Of a stretch of DNA of 64,000 nucleotides, positions 1-8,270 are shown piece after piece; positions within the stretch are counted from its first letter, which is position 1; every line of letters starts with the position of its first letter. A program made the translations under genes and the position numbers. Source of the DNA: Mucilaginibacter pallidiroseus (GTDB lineage Bacteria; Bacteroidota; Bacteroidia; Sphingobacteriales; Sphingobacteriaceae); NCBI RefSeq assembly GCF_007846085.1, contig NZ_VOEJ01000002.1, positions 489,447 through 553,446 of the forward strand, read 5' to 3'. The notes under the pieces are model-generated. The model saw only the letters and a list, made by a program, of their open reading frames with translations, was not told where the DNA came from and did no database searches.

Positions 1-722
1 TCATATATCATCTCGAAAGTAAGGGCAGCTACCATAGCATAGCGCGGAAAGTCGGCACTTTTGGCAACACCTGCACCAATGTTAACCAGGTAATCATATT
101 CCGGCTTCCATGTAGTAAAGTACGATGACTGGTAATATTTTTTTACGCTTTCATAGGTGGTTTTCAGTTCGCTTTTGTAATCGTCGGCAGCACTGTTGTA
201 GGGCACAAAGGTGCGGTAATCCTCGAGGCCTATGGGGTCTTCCAACAAGAGCTTTTGCACCGCTGCCGGATACATCAAGCTAAAGCGTGTGGCCAGCATA
301 CCACCCATAGAGTGCCCCATCAAGGTAACTTGTTTTACGCCGAGCGTATCCAGCAATTGCTTGTTGAACCGCGCCAGAGCATGAAAGCTGTAATGAATAA
401 ACGGCTTTGATGATTTACCGAAGCCGATTTGGTCGGGCACTATAACGCGATACCCCTTTGCCGACAGGGCCTTTATCACACTTGTCCAGTAATAACCTCC
501 GAAGTTTTTACCATGAAAAAGCATTATGGTTTTGCCGTTTGGACTGGTTGGCTTTACATCCATATAAGCCATCCTGACGTCCTGGTTTTCTACATGGATA
601 GGAAGAAAACTTACAGGGTAAGGATACTTAACGTTTTCTAACGTGACGGAAAGTGTGTCTTGCGCATATGCGGCAACGGATAGTAAAAAAGCAAATAAGG
701 TAATCGTAAGTATTCTACGCAT
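1..722 (-). CDS. Alpha/beta-fold hydrolase, secreted, C-terminus cut by window edge
   Basis: About 240 codons are present and the stop codon lies beyond the left edge. The N-terminus MRRILTITLFAFLLSVAAYAQ (about 20 residues) is a clear Sec signal peptide, so the enzyme is probably periplasmic. An oxyanion-type HGKNFGG motif at residues 70-76 is followed by the nucleophile elbow GHSMGG with Ser138, and Pro-Asp-Gln-Ile-Gly-Phe-Gly near residue 96 is typical of the family. The catalytic His would be in the missing part. Substrate cannot be told from the sequence; esterases, haloperoxidase-like and lipase-like enzymes share these motifs. The start is the ATG at 720-722. The gene is divergent from the orphan gene at 823. 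Confidence 0.85.
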   Translation of the reverse strand, partial: MRRILTITLFAFLLSVAAYAQDTLSVTLENVKYPYPVSFLPIHVENQDVRMAYMDVKPTSPNGKTIMLFHGKNFGGYYWTSVIKALSAKGYRVIVPDQIGFGKSSKPFIHYSFHALARFNKQLLDTLGVKQVTLMGHSMGGMLATRFSLMYPAAVQKLLLEDPIGLEDYRTFVPYNSAADDYKSELKTTYESVKKYYQSSYFTTWKPEYDYLVNIGAGVAKSADFPRYAMVAALTFEMIY

Positions 723-822
723 GTATAAAATACAGGCTTTACGCTCAATGGTTTTGTTTTTTAAAAATTGTGCTAGTCGGTCAATAATTATAGTTCTTAT
801 TGATTAATTTACCCTATTAATT

Positions 823-1413
823 ATGTTAATTAAAATACCCCGTTATAAATTTTTTAAGCACTATCCGGATTTCCCGAAATCTAACGACTATCACAACAAG
901 TATTCATTCCCTGAGACGTATGATTATTATATATTTTCAACACCCCCAGCAAAGTCAACTGTAGGTTTGTCAAACAATATCTCATTGGGTTTAACAAAAT
1001 TGGTTAAGGTTTTAGGCTACCATGGATTATATTTTATGGGCGATACCACAATTCCATGGCTTTACAAGAAACACCATTACAAACCGGTTCAAAAAGCGCT
1101 TGACTATATCGCTGATAGCAATATAAAATCTACGTTTAATGGTGCACTTTATGCAGACGTTAGTGAACTACCTATTTTTGTAAGACACCTCTTTTGGCTG
1201 GAAAGGTGTAATGGGGTCGTTTCTAATCCTTATTTTACCGATAGTGGTTTTAACATAATCGGAAATATCTGCAAATACGGCAATATTCACTTAAGCACAA
1301 TAAACGAGCTTACTGATGATCTGTTAAATGACGTGTTAGCAGAAACACCACTAAGTATTTTTGAAGGAGAAAGCTGCGGTAGTAGCGCCATTCCCCACAG
1401 AATACTTGCTTAA
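823..1413 (+). CDS. Orphan hypothetical protein, 196 aa
   Basis: I do not recognise this protein. It has no signal peptide and no convincing membrane segment, and is rich in Tyr, Phe, His, Asn and Lys, with aromatic clusters near the N-terminus (KFFKHYPDF, then YDYYIF) and a central FVRHLFWLERCNG stretch. The coding DNA is visibly more AT-rich than the neighbours, and AT-ending codons dominate. The ATG at 823 follows an AT-rich leader (TTACCCTATTAATT) with no exact -7 box. Its stop overlaps the stop of the convergent epimerase gene by four bases. The composition and lack of family features suggest a recently acquired or fast-evolving gene, possibly lineage-restricted. It is counted as real because the frame stays open for 196 codons in otherwise fully coding sequence. 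Confidence 0.6.
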   Translation: MLIKIPRYKFFKHYPDFPKSNDYHNKYSFPETYDYYIFSTPPAKSTVGLSNNISLGLTKLVKVLGYHGLYFMGDTTIPWLYKKHHYKPVQKALDYIADSNIKSTFNGALYADVSELPIFVRHLFWLERCNGVVSNPYFTDSGFNIIGNICKYGNIHLSTINELTDDLLNDVLAETPLSIFEGESCGSSAIPHRILA

Positions 1414-2426
1414 ATTTTGTACATCAATCCTAACCCCGGTTCATCGCTTAGCACCCATTTACCGTTTTCGAAAGCAGGCATTGTATAGGGATTGTTCGAG
1501 GTAAGGAAAGGGCCATCCAGATCGGCCCAGTCACATTGCGGGGCAAGGGCGGCGGCGGCTAGGGTAGCGCAGCTGGTTTCGCTCATGCAGCCTATCAATA
1601 TCTTCAGGCCGAGTTGCCTGGCCCTGTCAACCATCTTTTTTGCCTCGTGCACCCCTGCCGATTTCATTAGTTTTATATTGATGCCATGATAAACGCCTGC
1701 GGCCTTGTCCACATCGGGCAGTCGTTGTATTGCTTCATCGCCAATAATTGGAATCGGGCTGTGTTCCGTTATCCAGGCGTTACCTGCTATATCAGTTTTT
1801 AGCATAGGCTGCTCTATCAGCAATACGCCTTGCTCCTGCAACCAGTAAATCAACTCGAGGCTTTTTTCCTTATCTGTCCAGCCCTGGTTGGCATCTACAT
1901 ACAACGGCACATTGCTAACCGAGCGGATGGTTGTTATCAGTTCCTTATCACTATCGCGCCCCAGCTTTACCTTTATTACTTTGTGGCCGCTTGCTTCCAT
2001 TACTTTTTGGCGTATTACATCCTCGTTGTCAATACCAATAGTAAAGCTGGATACCGGCATTTGCGCGGGGTTGCTACCCATCAACCGCCAGCAGGGCTGC
2101 GATTGCAGCTTTCCGTCAAGATCATGCAAAGCAATATCAATAGCCGCCTTTATGGCCGGTTGCCCGGGTGCTATGCTATCCAGGTAATTAACTATTTCAT
2201 CAAAATCAAAAGGGTACGTAAACCCGCTTACATCAACCTTACTTAAAAATACAGTGGCAGTTTCATGGCTTTCGCCCATGTAGGGTACCATTGATGCTTC
2301 GCCGTAGCCGGTATAACCGTCGTGGTGTAATTGCACCAGCATTAGCGGGGTAGAATTACGGGAAAACCTGGCTATGGTAAACGTATGCCTAAGCAGTAGC
2401 TCGAAAGGTTGGTAAGTAAGCTGCAT
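1410..2426 (-). CDS. Dipeptide (L-Ala-D/L-Glu type) epimerase, enolase superfamily
   Basis: A 338-aa member of the muconate-lactonizing/mandelate-racemase group. The two-base mechanism residues are visible: KVK at 152-154 and Lys252 in NIKLMK. The metal ligands are Asp178 (YVDANQ), Glu205 (IEQP) and Asp230 (GDE). The DLD at 302-304 near the C-terminus matches the DxD motif that binds the substrate amino group in dipeptide epimerases, so peptidoglycan-peptide (Ala-Glu) recycling is the likely role. The frame is open 45 codons further upstream, but that extension would run through the divergent gene's start, so the ATG at 2424-2426 is chosen, 9 nt after a TAGCTTTG -7 box. Confidence 0.85.
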   Translation of the reverse strand: MQLTYQPFELLLRHTFTIARFSRNSTPLMLVQLHHDGYTGYGEASMVPYMGESHETATVFLSKVDVSGFTYPFDFDEIVNYLDSIAPGQPAIKAAIDIALHDLDGKLQSQPCWRLMGSNPAQMPVSSFTIGIDNEDVIRQKVMEASGHKVIKVKLGRDSDKELITTIRSVSNVPLYVDANQGWTDKEKSLELIYWLQEQGVLLIEQPMLKTDIAGNAWITEHSPIPIIGDEAIQRLPDVDKAAGVYHGINIKLMKSAGVHEAKKMVDRARQLGLKILIGCMSETSCATLAAAALAPQCDWADLDGPFLTSNNPYTMPAFENGKWVLSDEPGLGLMYKI

Positions 2427-2435
2427 GTCAAATAT

Positions 2436-2443
2436 CAAAGCTA
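2436..2443 (-). promoter_or_regulatory. -7 promoter box TAGCTTTG of the epimerase gene
   Basis: This is an exact match to the Bacteroidota -7 consensus TAnnTTTG, ending 9 nt before the ATG at 2426. It lies 24 bp from the oppositely directed -7 box at 2468-2475, so the two promoters share their upstream DNA. No clear -33 TTG is visible at the usual 17-23 nt. Confidence 0.6.
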
Positions 2444-2467
2444 AAATTTTACATTTAAAATCATGCT

Positions 2468-2475
2468 TATCTTTG
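2468..2475 (+). promoter_or_regulatory. -7 promoter box TATCTTTG, 5 nt before a start codon
   Basis: This exact TAnnTTTG box ends 5 nt before the ATG at 2481. Transcription would start at or next to that ATG, which implies a leaderless or nearly leaderless mRNA and argues against the upstream in-frame ATG at 2463. Confidence 0.6.
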
Positions 2476-2480
2476 CGGCT

Positions 2481-3470
2481 ATGCCGGTACAAATCTATTC
2501 GCCGTTTGAAAAGTTTAACTTTAGTAATACCAGCTGCTTCCTTACGGGCCAGCCGCTGCAAAGTACTGAAGAAAAAATACAGGTTTTTCCGCAGTGGTTA
2601 ATGAGCCTCTACAAGCTGGAAGACCAGCCTTTTAAACTGCTAGACGAAAGCATTGCCACTTATAAAGATCTTAAAATACCATGCTCGGCGCAGGTAAATG
2701 ATGCGTTTTTGGAACCGCTTGAAAACGAGATTGCTGAGGCTTTTGCAAAAGGCTACAAGGGTGTTAGAGCACTCAATGAACTCCGCCTTTTTCAGTGGGC
2801 GGCCAAGCTGATGTACGGTATAGTGTTTAACGAGATACAATCGGGCATAAAAATGCAGCATGCGCAGGGCGAGCAATTCAGCATGTCGCAATCTATTCTG
2901 CTAAAGTTTAGCCAACTGCACATGATGCTGCAAAGCATTAACCTGCCTTTATACTTTGAAGAATTTAAGCCGTTCAGCCTGTTCCTGTTCAAGGTAAATA
3001 ACCGTGAGGAAGAGTTTGGCTACCGCGATGAAATCAACACCCAAACTTTTGCTTTACGCATAAAAGATTTTGGCCTGATACTGTGCCTGCAGGATAACCA
3101 GGCTAACCGTGGCTATCATCATGAGATTTATGAAAAGATAAAAGAAGACACACTGCACCCTATACAGTTTGAAGAATTTAGCGGCCGCGTGTTTTACTCC
3201 AATTACCTTTTTAACCGACTGCCCGAGTATAATATTTTGCCGGTAAACGATGAGATATTTATTGAGGATATGCCGCTGCGCGGAGTAAGCAGCAAGCCGG
3301 TTTTTGACCACTGGGTAAACAAAACCTACGGGCAGGTGCTGGAAAACTTCTGGAAAAATTGGGGATTCTTGCTGCTCGAGATCATTAAAGACCCGGAGCA
3401 CCCGATGAGCTTTTTATTTGATGCAGAAGGCAACAAAATAAGCTCGCAAAGTATCTTACTCCCTATTTAA
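2481..3470 (+). CDS. Conserved-looking hypothetical protein, 329 aa
   Basis: I cannot assign a family. The protein is soluble, without signal peptide or membrane segments, with mixed alpha/beta character and many aromatic residues. It starts MPVQIYSPFEKFNF and contains a possible zinc-ribbon remnant only in the single Cys of TSCFLTGQ, so no metal site can be claimed. The first in-frame ATG is at 2463, but the -7 box TATCTTTG covers 2468-2475, so the ATG at 2481 is preferred. The gene is divergent from the epimerase, and its 3' end overlaps the convergent rhomboid gene by 8 bp. Codon use matches the neighbours, which supports a resident, expressed gene. Confidence 0.7.
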   Translation: MPVQIYSPFEKFNFSNTSCFLTGQPLQSTEEKIQVFPQWLMSLYKLEDQPFKLLDESIATYKDLKIPCSAQVNDAFLEPLENEIAEAFAKGYKGVRALNELRLFQWAAKLMYGIVFNEIQSGIKMQHAQGEQFSMSQSILLKFSQLHMMLQSINLPLYFEEFKPFSLFLFKVNNREEEFGYRDEINTQTFALRIKDFGLILCLQDNQANRGYHHEIYEKIKEDTLHPIQFEEFSGRVFYSNYLFNRLPEYNILPVNDEIFIEDMPLRGVSSKPVFDHWVNKTYGQVLENFWKNWGFLLLEIIKDPEHPMSFLFDAEGNKISSQSILLPI

Positions 3471-4074
3471 ATTTGCTGATAAACTGATTTACCACATCAT
3501 GGTTAAGCGCTATAGTGATAAATATGCCGCTGATGGCACCAAATAAGTGGGCGTCGTGGTTTACATTATCGCGTGCATGCTTTGATGCAAAGTGGCAATA
3601 AATTAAATATAGCCCGCCAAACACCCATGCCGGGAACTCCAACCCGGGAATGATCAACAGCCCCATTTTTGCCAATGGGTCAAACATGATGTAGCTAAAT
3701 ATAACCGCGCTGATAGCGCCCGAAGCGCCAAGGCTATTGTACCATATATCTTCTTTGTGTTTTTGGATAGACGGAAGGTCGCTTAAAATAAGGCTTAAAA
3801 AGTACAGCACCCCAAACTGCCAATGCCCAATCATAGTTTCTAATTGAAAGGCAAAGAAATAGTAAGAGAACATATTAAAGAACAGGTGGTTCCAATCCTT
3901 GTGTATAAAGCCGCTTGTTATAACGGTGTACACCCTGCCCCCGCGCGATACGGTATAGGGGTTAAGAATGAAGCGTACGTAAATGTTCTCATCATTAAAG
4001 GCCCATAATGTGCAGGCAATAGTTAATACAAATATTACGGATGCCACAGGGGCATACTGCAGGTATTCCATCAT
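3463..4074 (-). CDS. Rhomboid-family intramembrane serine protease
   Basis: A 203-aa polytopic protein with about six hydrophobic segments, the minimal rhomboid core. The catalytic dyad is visible: Ser118 in GASGA and His176 in NHDAHLFG. The oxyanion-side pair His63-xxx-Asn67 (HLFFN) is also kept, as in GlpG. It should cleave transmembrane substrates in the inner membrane; the substrate is unknown. Its ATG overlaps the stop of the upstream M14 carboxypeptidase gene in an ATGA arrangement, so the two are probably translationally coupled. A second ATG follows immediately (MM). The 3' end overlaps the convergent gene by 8 bp. Confidence 0.9.
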   Translation of the reverse strand: MMEYLQYAPVASVIFVLTIACTLWAFNDENIYVRFILNPYTVSRGGRVYTVITSGFIHKDWNHLFFNMFSYYFFAFQLETMIGHWQFGVLYFLSLILSDLPSIQKHKEDIWYNSLGASGAISAVIFSYIMFDPLAKMGLLIIPGLEFPAWVFGGLYLIYCHFASKHARDNVNHDAHLFGAISGIFITIALNHDVVNQFISKFK

Positions 4075-5816
4075 GGTTTTAGGTCGAGTTTAGGGTTGGC
4101 TAATAACCGGCCAATAGGGTAACGCATGGCGGTTTTTTCAAAATAGGGCGAATTACGGTAAACAAAGTTAAGTTGTGCCGCTGCGCTCTCAGCAAGCTGC
4201 GGGTTCCTGGCTTTTTCATCATCTAGCTTTTTACGCAACTCAGGATCGGTTTTTAGAAGATCGGCAGCAATGTCTTCAAACACGTAGTCAGAAAAATATT
4301 CCTTTTGGCCAAGCATGCTGTCAAAAAAGTTCCAGGCAAAAAACGAGTCGACGCCCTGCGGCTCAAGCGTTTCAACAATGTAGCGGTTAATGGGTTGGTT
4401 TACATAAACCACATAATCGCCTTCATAAAACTTTATTTTAGTATTAACCGGGTTCAGCTTAACGCCGCTATGCAGGTAGTGCCCCTCATAAGGGCGCGTG
4501 CCTGTTTTGTAATCGGCAATGTAATACATCTGCAAGTCAAGTGTAGTGTCGTGCGCAAGGCGGCTCATGGCAACCTTGTTCAGTTTAAACAAATCAATAA
4601 CTTTACCCCAGGCCTGCGGTATAACGTAAGCAATGGGAGCATCAGCCGAAGCGCTGGTCTTATAGGTATTATAAAATTTAACGGTTTTTGAATACGGTTG
4701 GTTCCTGTCGTAATACAAACGTTTTAGGCCGCTTACCCCGCTGGTTTTGTATTGCGCGGCGTAACCTTTAAAGTTAATGGTATCTACCTTGCTGCGGTCA
4801 AGCTCCCAGCTCAGGGCAAATGTTTTTTGCCTGCTCACTTCTGCATCCACCCGCTTTTTCATTTCGCCAAGCAGTTTGGCATCCCGCTGGCAGATATTTA
4901 TAAGCTGTTGCATAAAGTTATAGGTAGCATACAAACGCTTGTCGAAGGGCTTTAACATATGCGTCTCGGTCATGTAGCTGATGATATTATGCTGAGCCGC
5001 AAAACCTGTGGAAAAGCGCGGCGTTTCCATAAAGCTTACAATACCGGAGTCGGGCAAGCCGTTTTCGCCGGCACCGTAAGGAATCATTTCGTACCCGCTT
5101 TTTTTCATGCCGGTATACAGGTCATGCGTCATTACATCAGCTGTATACTTAGCTAATACAGGGTTTTGCTTATCCTTTTGGGTTTCGATCAGCGTCATCA
5201 CGTACTGATAGTCGGCACCATCGCTAACGTGGTTGTCCAGCAGCACTTCGGGTTGCCAGGTATTTAAAATTTGGGTAAAAGCCAGGGCATTACGGCTGTC
5301 GGCTTTAATAAAATCGCGGTTAAGGTCCAGGTTTCGATAGTTCCCCCTAAAACCATATGCGCGCGGGCCGTTTTGGTTAGCGCGAGATGTTCCCCTGTTT
5401 TTGCTGCCATCTATATTGTATAGGGCTATAAAGCAAATTACCACATCTTTTGGCAACTGGTTTTTCACCAGCAGGTCGCGGGCAAGCATCATGCTGGCAT
5501 CAACGCCTTCCGGTTCGCCGGGGTGTATGCCGTTGTTGATGAGCAATACGCGTTTGTTTTGCTTTTTAATAAGTGCAGGGTCAAAGACCTTATCGCACGA
5601 CAATACCACCAGTGTCAAGGGAATTCCAACATCGGTACTACCATAATTAAACAGCTTCATTTGCGGCTGTTTAGCAGCAAGGTTTTTGTAATAGGCAAGT
5701 ACCTCGGTATACGTTGCTGTGTAATTTTTATCCTTACTTAACTCAAAAGGAGTTAGCTGGGCATATGTCTGCAAAAAACAGGAAATAAATAAAAGCAGGA
5801 GAATGGGTCTTTTCAT
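4071..5816 (-). CDS. Secreted M14-family zinc carboxypeptidase
   Basis: A 581-aa exported metallopeptidase. The signal peptide MKRPILLLLFISCFLQTYAQ fixes the start at 5816 rather than an in-frame codon 33 nt upstream, and a -7 box (TATATTTG) ends 11 nt before this ATG. The zinc site of M14 peptidases is visible as NNGIHPGEPEG (HxxE, near residue 100), with the third ligand His in LLDNHVSDG near residue 195. NLDLNRDF carries the Asn-Arg substrate-binding pair. The catalytic Glu is probably in YMTETHML. A C-terminal domain of about 230 residues follows. It is likely to trim peptides in the periplasm or outside the cell, and is coupled to the rhomboid gene. Confidence 0.88.
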   Translation of the reverse strand: MKRPILLLLFISCFLQTYAQLTPFELSKDKNYTATYTEVLAYYKNLAAKQPQMKLFNYGSTDVGIPLTLVVLSCDKVFDPALIKKQNKRVLLINNGIHPGEPEGVDASMMLARDLLVKNQLPKDVVICFIALYNIDGSKNRGTSRANQNGPRAYGFRGNYRNLDLNRDFIKADSRNALAFTQILNTWQPEVLLDNHVSDGADYQYVMTLIETQKDKQNPVLAKYTADVMTHDLYTGMKKSGYEMIPYGAGENGLPDSGIVSFMETPRFSTGFAAQHNIISYMTETHMLKPFDKRLYATYNFMQQLINICQRDAKLLGEMKKRVDAEVSRQKTFALSWELDRSKVDTINFKGYAAQYKTSGVSGLKRLYYDRNQPYSKTVKFYNTYKTSASADAPIAYVIPQAWGKVIDLFKLNKVAMSRLAHDTTLDLQMYYIADYKTGTRPYEGHYLHSGVKLNPVNTKIKFYEGDYVVYVNQPINRYIVETLEPQGVDSFFAWNFFDSMLGQKEYFSDYVFEDIAADLLKTDPELRKKLDDEKARNPQLAESAAAQLNFVYRNSPYFEKTAMRYPIGRLLANPKLDLKP

Positions 5817-5827
5817 ATCAATTACAG

Positions 5828-5835
5828 CAAATATA
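5828..5835 (-). promoter_or_regulatory. -7 promoter box TATATTTG of the M14 peptidase gene
   Basis: Exact TAnnTTTG match in the 36-nt gap between the MmcQ gene and the peptidase ATG. It indicates that peptidase-rhomboid is its own transcription unit. Confidence 0.6.
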
Positions 5836-5852
5836 GGTTTGCCCTGCAATTA

Positions 5853-6209
5853 TCAGGCGTTTGCGCCAATTTCCTGCTGTAACTTTTTAGGTAGGCTTTT
5901 CAAGATCAGATCGTAAGAATGGTCTATCATCTCATGTAACTGCTTGTTGGTAAGGCCGCCGTCCATTTGCACCGTGTTCCAGTGCTTTTTGTTCATGTGG
6001 TAGCCGGGCAGCACTTCGCTATGCTTTTCACGCAGCTCAACAGCCAATTCCGGGTCGCATTTAACATTAAAGGTATTGCTGCCTATGCCCGTAAGTAAAA
6101 AAATCTTTTCGCCTACCTTAAATACAAGCGTATCCTCTCCAAACGGCAAACCCTCCGTAACGGCTGGTTTAGCAAGGCAATAATCGCGCAGGTCGTCGGT
6201 ATACATCAT
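5853..6209 (-). CDS. MmcQ/YjbR family protein
   Basis: A 118-aa protein with the whole small MmcQ/YjbR fold (CyaY-like double-wing). Family signatures are PAVTEGLPFGEDTLVFKVG near the N-terminus, where the protein matches a short glycine-bearing segment common to the family, and GYHMNKKHWNTV near residues 69-80. The family is called DNA-binding on structural grounds, but its cellular job is not settled. The ATG shares one base with the stop of the upstream outer-membrane protein gene (TAATG), so translation is likely to be coupled. A second ATG follows directly. Confidence 0.85.
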   Translation of the reverse strand: MMYTDDLRDYCLAKPAVTEGLPFGEDTLVFKVGEKIFLLTGIGSNTFNVKCDPELAVELREKHSEVLPGYHMNKKHWNTVQMDGGLTNKQLHEMIDHSYDLILKSLPKKLQQEIGANA

Positions 6210-6925
6210 TAATAGCTTCTAATCGATCTGTCGTATGCCGACTCGGCACCAAAGTTAAACCTTATGCCCACAGTAATCTGGCGGTACTGGCTTAATGCAT
6301 TGTTTTTAAACTTGCTCGATGGGTCGTTATACCCGTCCAGCCCTTCGCCAAATACAACGTTATGCCTGTAACCCAAATCAATATTGAAGATGGGCATATC
6401 GTACTCGTTATAAATCTTAAACTCGTAGCCAAATCGCAGCGGCAACGAAAAGTTGATGCCGCTGTTTTTTCCCGGGAACACATAGTTGGGATCATCTAAA
6501 CTGGTTCGCTGCACGGTTAAGTTGTTCAGCACGAAACCCGCCCCGGTGCCTATGTAAAAGTTTTTTACAATATCCAACAGGAAGCTTCCCTGGTAGTCCA
6601 TAACCTCGCCGGCCTGCAAATCGGCATGCAGGTAAACTGCTTTATAATTGTTTTTGTACTGACGGCGGTAAGGGTCACGATCAACCGTGAGGCCTCCTCC
6701 TGTAAGTGTTCCAAACTGAAACTCGGCCATTACCGGTACATAGGGGCTATAGTTGTAAACAAAATTGATATTGTAAGCCAGGTGATCGTAATTGCGGGCA
6801 ACGTTTGTATAACCTTTTACACTGCTTACGCCAAAACCAATACCGTAGTTGTTGTAATTATACCCCTGTGCCTTTGCGCTGCAGGCTGCTGCAGTGATCA
6901 GGATAAGTAAAAAGTATTTTTTCAA
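6209..6925 (-). CDS. Outer-membrane beta-barrel protein
   Basis: A 238-aa protein with signal peptide MKKYFLLILITAAACSAKAQ, followed by alternating hydrophobic/polar strands rich in Tyr, Asn and Gly (VGIRFNFG near the end), as in 8-stranded OmpA/OmpW-like barrels. It has no OmpA peptidoglycan-binding domain. The start codon is TTG (6923-6925): the signal peptide begins exactly there and no upstream ATG is in frame. A near-match -7 box (AATATTTG) ends 2 nt before it. The gene is first in a pair with the MmcQ-like gene. Function beyond being an outer-membrane barrel is unknown. Confidence 0.75.
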   Translation of the reverse strand: MKKYFLLILITAAACSAKAQGYNYNNYGIGFGVSSVKGYTNVARNYDHLAYNINFVYNYSPYVPVMAEFQFGTLTGGGLTVDRDPYRRQYKNNYKAVYLHADLQAGEVMDYQGSFLLDIVKNFYIGTGAGFVLNNLTVQRTSLDDPNYVFPGKNSGINFSLPLRFGYEFKIYNEYDMPIFNIDLGYRHNVVFGEGLDGYNDPSSKFKNNALSQYRQITVGIRFNFGAESAYDRSIRSY

Positions 6926-7016
6926 ACCAAATATTGTTTAGGATATTTACAATTTACGCCGCCGGATAAAAGACAACGGGCGGTCAACAGAATAAATTTT
7001 GCACTAATATAAGCTT

Positions 7017-8270
7017 ATGCAGCTAAATGCCCAATTGCAGTATACGGTTACAGATAGATTTTTGCGGTACGTGGTTATCGACACACAATCTGACCCTGCC
7101 TCGAATAGCCAACCATCTACCGAAAAACAAAAAGACCTTGGCAGGCTATTCGTAGCCGAGTTGCTTGAGATAGGCATAACCGATGCACATTTGGACGACT
7201 ACGGTTACGTTTATGCTACCGTGCCTGCTAATACAACCAAGTCTTACGTACCTGTCATCTGCTTTTGCTCGCACATGGATACCTCGCCCGATTGCAGCGG
7301 CTATGGTGTTAAACCTATCATCCACAAAAATTATGATGGCAGCGACATTATTTTACCAGTGGATAAAAGCCAGGTGTTACGGATGGCCCAACATCCCGAT
7401 CTTAAAAACCAACTGGGAAATGATATTATTACGGCATCGGGCGATACTTTGCTTGGGGCAGACAACAAGGCGGGGGTGGCCGAGATAATGGACGCAGTTT
7501 ATCATTTGGTTAATCACCCGGAAATTAAGCATGGCACCATAAAAATTTTGTTTACACCCGACGAAGAAATTGGCCGCGGGGTTGATAAAGTAGACATCGA
7601 AAAACTCGGCGCTTTTGCATGCTACACCATCGACGGTGAAAGTGCCGGCAATATGGAAAATGAAACCTTTAGCGCAGATGGCGCCAGGTTAATCATAAAC
7701 GGCATTAGCGCACATCCCGGCTTTGCCAAAGGGCAAATGGAAAGCGCCATTAAAATAGCGGGACGAATTATTGCTGCCCTTCCGGAGGACTTATCGCCCG
7801 AAGGCACCGAAGGCATGCAGGGTTTTGTACACCCGGTTGATATAAGCGGTCATGTTGAAACTGCAGTAATTGATTTTATTATCCGGGATTTTGACGATGA
7901 CAAATTAGCTGCTCATGCAGATGTGATAAGAGATGTGGCCGACAGTGTTTTAAAAAACTTCCCTAATGCATCATATACTCTCGATGTAAAACCACAGTAC
8001 CGCAACATGAAAAACGTGCTTGCCCAGCACCCGCATATTGTGGAGTACGGCATGGAGGCCATCAGGCGTGCAGGTATGGAAGCTAAACTGTGCAGTATAC
8101 GTGGCGGTACAGATGGCTCGCGCCTGTCATTTATGGGATTACCAAGCCCTAACATTTTTGCCGGCGAACATGCGTTTCATGGTAAGCAGGAGTGGGTGTC
8201 TGTACAGGATATGCAAAAGGCGGTTGATACCATACTAAACCTTTGCGCAATTTGGGAGGAGAAAGCTTAA
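7017..8270 (+). CDS. pepT: Peptidase T (tripeptide aminopeptidase, M20B)
   Basis: A 417-aa cytoplasmic di-zinc aminopeptidase that removes the N-terminal residue of tripeptides; the length is normal for PepT. Zinc and catalytic residues are visible: His86 and Asp88 in CSHMDTSPD, Asp149 in LLGADNKAGVAEI, and Glu183-Glu184 in TPDEEIGRG. The dimerisation (lid) domain and the C-terminal SIRGGTDGSRLS segment follow, with a final His ligand in EHAFHGKQEW. The start is the ATG at 7017, with no close competitor. The 3' end overlaps the convergent phosphatase gene by 4 bp. Confidence 0.95.
   Translation: MQLNAQLQYTVTDRFLRYVVIDTQSDPASNSQPSTEKQKDLGRLFVAELLEIGITDAHLDDYGYVYATVPANTTKSYVPVICFCSHMDTSPDCSGYGVKPIIHKNYDGSDIILPVDKSQVLRMAQHPDLKNQLGNDIITASGDTLLGADNKAGVAEIMDAVYHLVNHPEIKHGTIKILFTPDEEIGRGVDKVDIEKLGAFACYTIDGESAGNMENETFSADGARLIINGISAHPGFAKGQMESAIKIAGRIIAALPEDLSPEGTEGMQGFVHPVDISGHVETAVIDFIIRDFDDDKLAAHADVIRDVADSVLKNFPNASYTLDVKPQYRNMKNVLAQHPHIVEYGMEAIRRAGMEAKLCSIRGGTDGSRLSFMGLPSPNIFAGEHAFHGKQEWVSVQDMQKAVDTILNLCAIWEEKA

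Noticed and set aside
781..803. TCAATAA/TTATTGA inverted repeat upstream of the orphan gene as an operator
   Set aside because: The arms are 7 bp of pure A/T-rich sequence with a 9-nt gap; there is no regulator nearby to give it meaning.
2427..2561. Forty-five-codon N-terminal extension of the epimerase
   Set aside because: It covers both divergent promoters and overlaps the next gene; the family N-terminus begins at 2426.
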